Shown here: piece after piece, positions 41,220-41,428 of the stretch
How positions within the stretch are numbered: position 1 is the first letter of the stretch
How the letters are laid out: every line of letters starts with the position of its first letter
NCBI GenBank assembly: GCA_949286465.1
Contig: CASECI010000032.1
Coordinates: 1 to 41,428, forward strand
DNA: 41,428 bases
From: an uncultured Alphaproteobacteria bacterium
Lineage (GTDB): Bacteria > Pseudomonadota > Alphaproteobacteria > CAAHEQ01 > UBA3637
Direction: 5' to 3'
Notes under the pieces: model-generated
The model's input: only the letters and a program-made list of their open reading frames with translations
Database searches by the model: none
Told to the model about the DNA's origin: nothing
Position numbers and translations under genes: made by a program

Positions 41220-41428
41220 TTATGAGCAAGACTGAGTATTTTCATTCCAAGAATAACCGTTTTCACAACAGATTGTTCGGTTAAAGCTATCTTGGTATAC
41301 ATTTCCACTGCATACACAGTTATTGACCTCACTATTGTTTTTACAAGCTGTTTGGCAAATACCATTTGAATCTGCAACTTGTCCTTCTGGACATTCAATG
41401 AGAGTACATCCTCCGTTAATAAACGTAT
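41220..41428 (-). CDS. C-terminal end of a third Cys-rich prepilin-like family protein (5' part outside the window)
   Basis: The minus-strand frame from the window edge to a TAA at 41222-41220 gives 68 residues that align over their full length with the C-termini of the genes at 91-2304 and 6243-8372: GGCTLIECPEGQ, NGICQTACKNNSEV, CVCSG, ICCENGYSWNENTQSC. DNA identity is clearly lower than between copies 1 and 2. The prepilin-like leader itself is not visible here. Confidence 0.85.
   Translation of the reverse strand, partial: TFINGGCTLIECPEGQVADSNGICQTACKNNSEVNNCVCSGNVYQDSFNRTICCENGYSWNENTQSCS

Noticed and set aside
1..41428. CRISPR arrays, insertion sequences, integrases or phage genes
   Set aside because: No regularly spaced short repeats, transposase or integrase motifs were found; the only long repeats are the Cys-rich paralogues and the small lipoprotein pair.

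Overview
The window is AT-rich bacterial DNA from what looks like an alphaproteobacterium. The main evidence is the run ruvA-ruvB-ybgC-tolQ-tolR-tolA-tolB-pal-cpoB-tilS-ftsH, a gene order typical of that class, on a Gram-negative envelope gene set. The low GC content, several unrecognised proteins with ankyrin-like or leucine-rich-repeat-like segments, and a family of large Cys-rich surface proteins suggest an uncultured, probably host- or gut-associated lineage. The lineage is an inference; no rRNA gene is present.

Layout. (1) 1-8.4 kb: two minus-strand paralogues (91-2304 and 6243-8372) encode proteins with a type IV prepilin-like leader fused to a long Cys-rich ectodomain. They flank a stand-alone NrdD-like glycyl-radical tail protein, an XRE regulator, rnhA, a ScsB/DsbD-like membrane protein and infC, which has no ATG/GTG/TTG start. 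(2) 8.4-12.7 kb: pheT-pheS-rplT-rpmI on the minus strand behind a good promoter. (3) 12.9-19.0 kb: an unknown gene, tRNA-Arg(ACG), two tandem diverged paralogues of unknown function coupled to queH, pgk on the opposite strand, and a one-ankyrin-repeat unknown. (4) 19.1-30.3 kb: the ruvAB / Tol-Pal / tilS / ftsH block, with an acidic lipoprotein and two virtually identical 44-aa lipoprotein genes inserted between tolB and pal. (5) 30.3-41.4 kb: a LuxR-type response regulator, an OpgE/EptC-like phosphoethanolamine transferase, two LRR-like unknowns, an MGMT-family protein, tRNA-Ser(GGA), two tandem SHOCT-TM2 proteins, a lipoprotein, comEC, uppP, and the 3' end of a third Cys-rich paralogue at the window edge.

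How the genes work together. RuvAB handles Holliday junctions. Tol-Pal-CpoB couples the outer membrane to peptidoglycan during constriction. FtsH and TilS are housekeeping functions, and UppP and the pEtn transferase act on the envelope. The most unusual element is the Cys-rich prepilin-like family. Copies 1 and 2 are nearly identical at both ends and unalignable by eye in the centre. Copy 1 carries a 12-base C tract just inside its reading frame, which would be expected to switch translation on and off by slippage. ComEC, and a SHOCT-TM2 protein that shares the post-leader pilin motif, lie in the same window.
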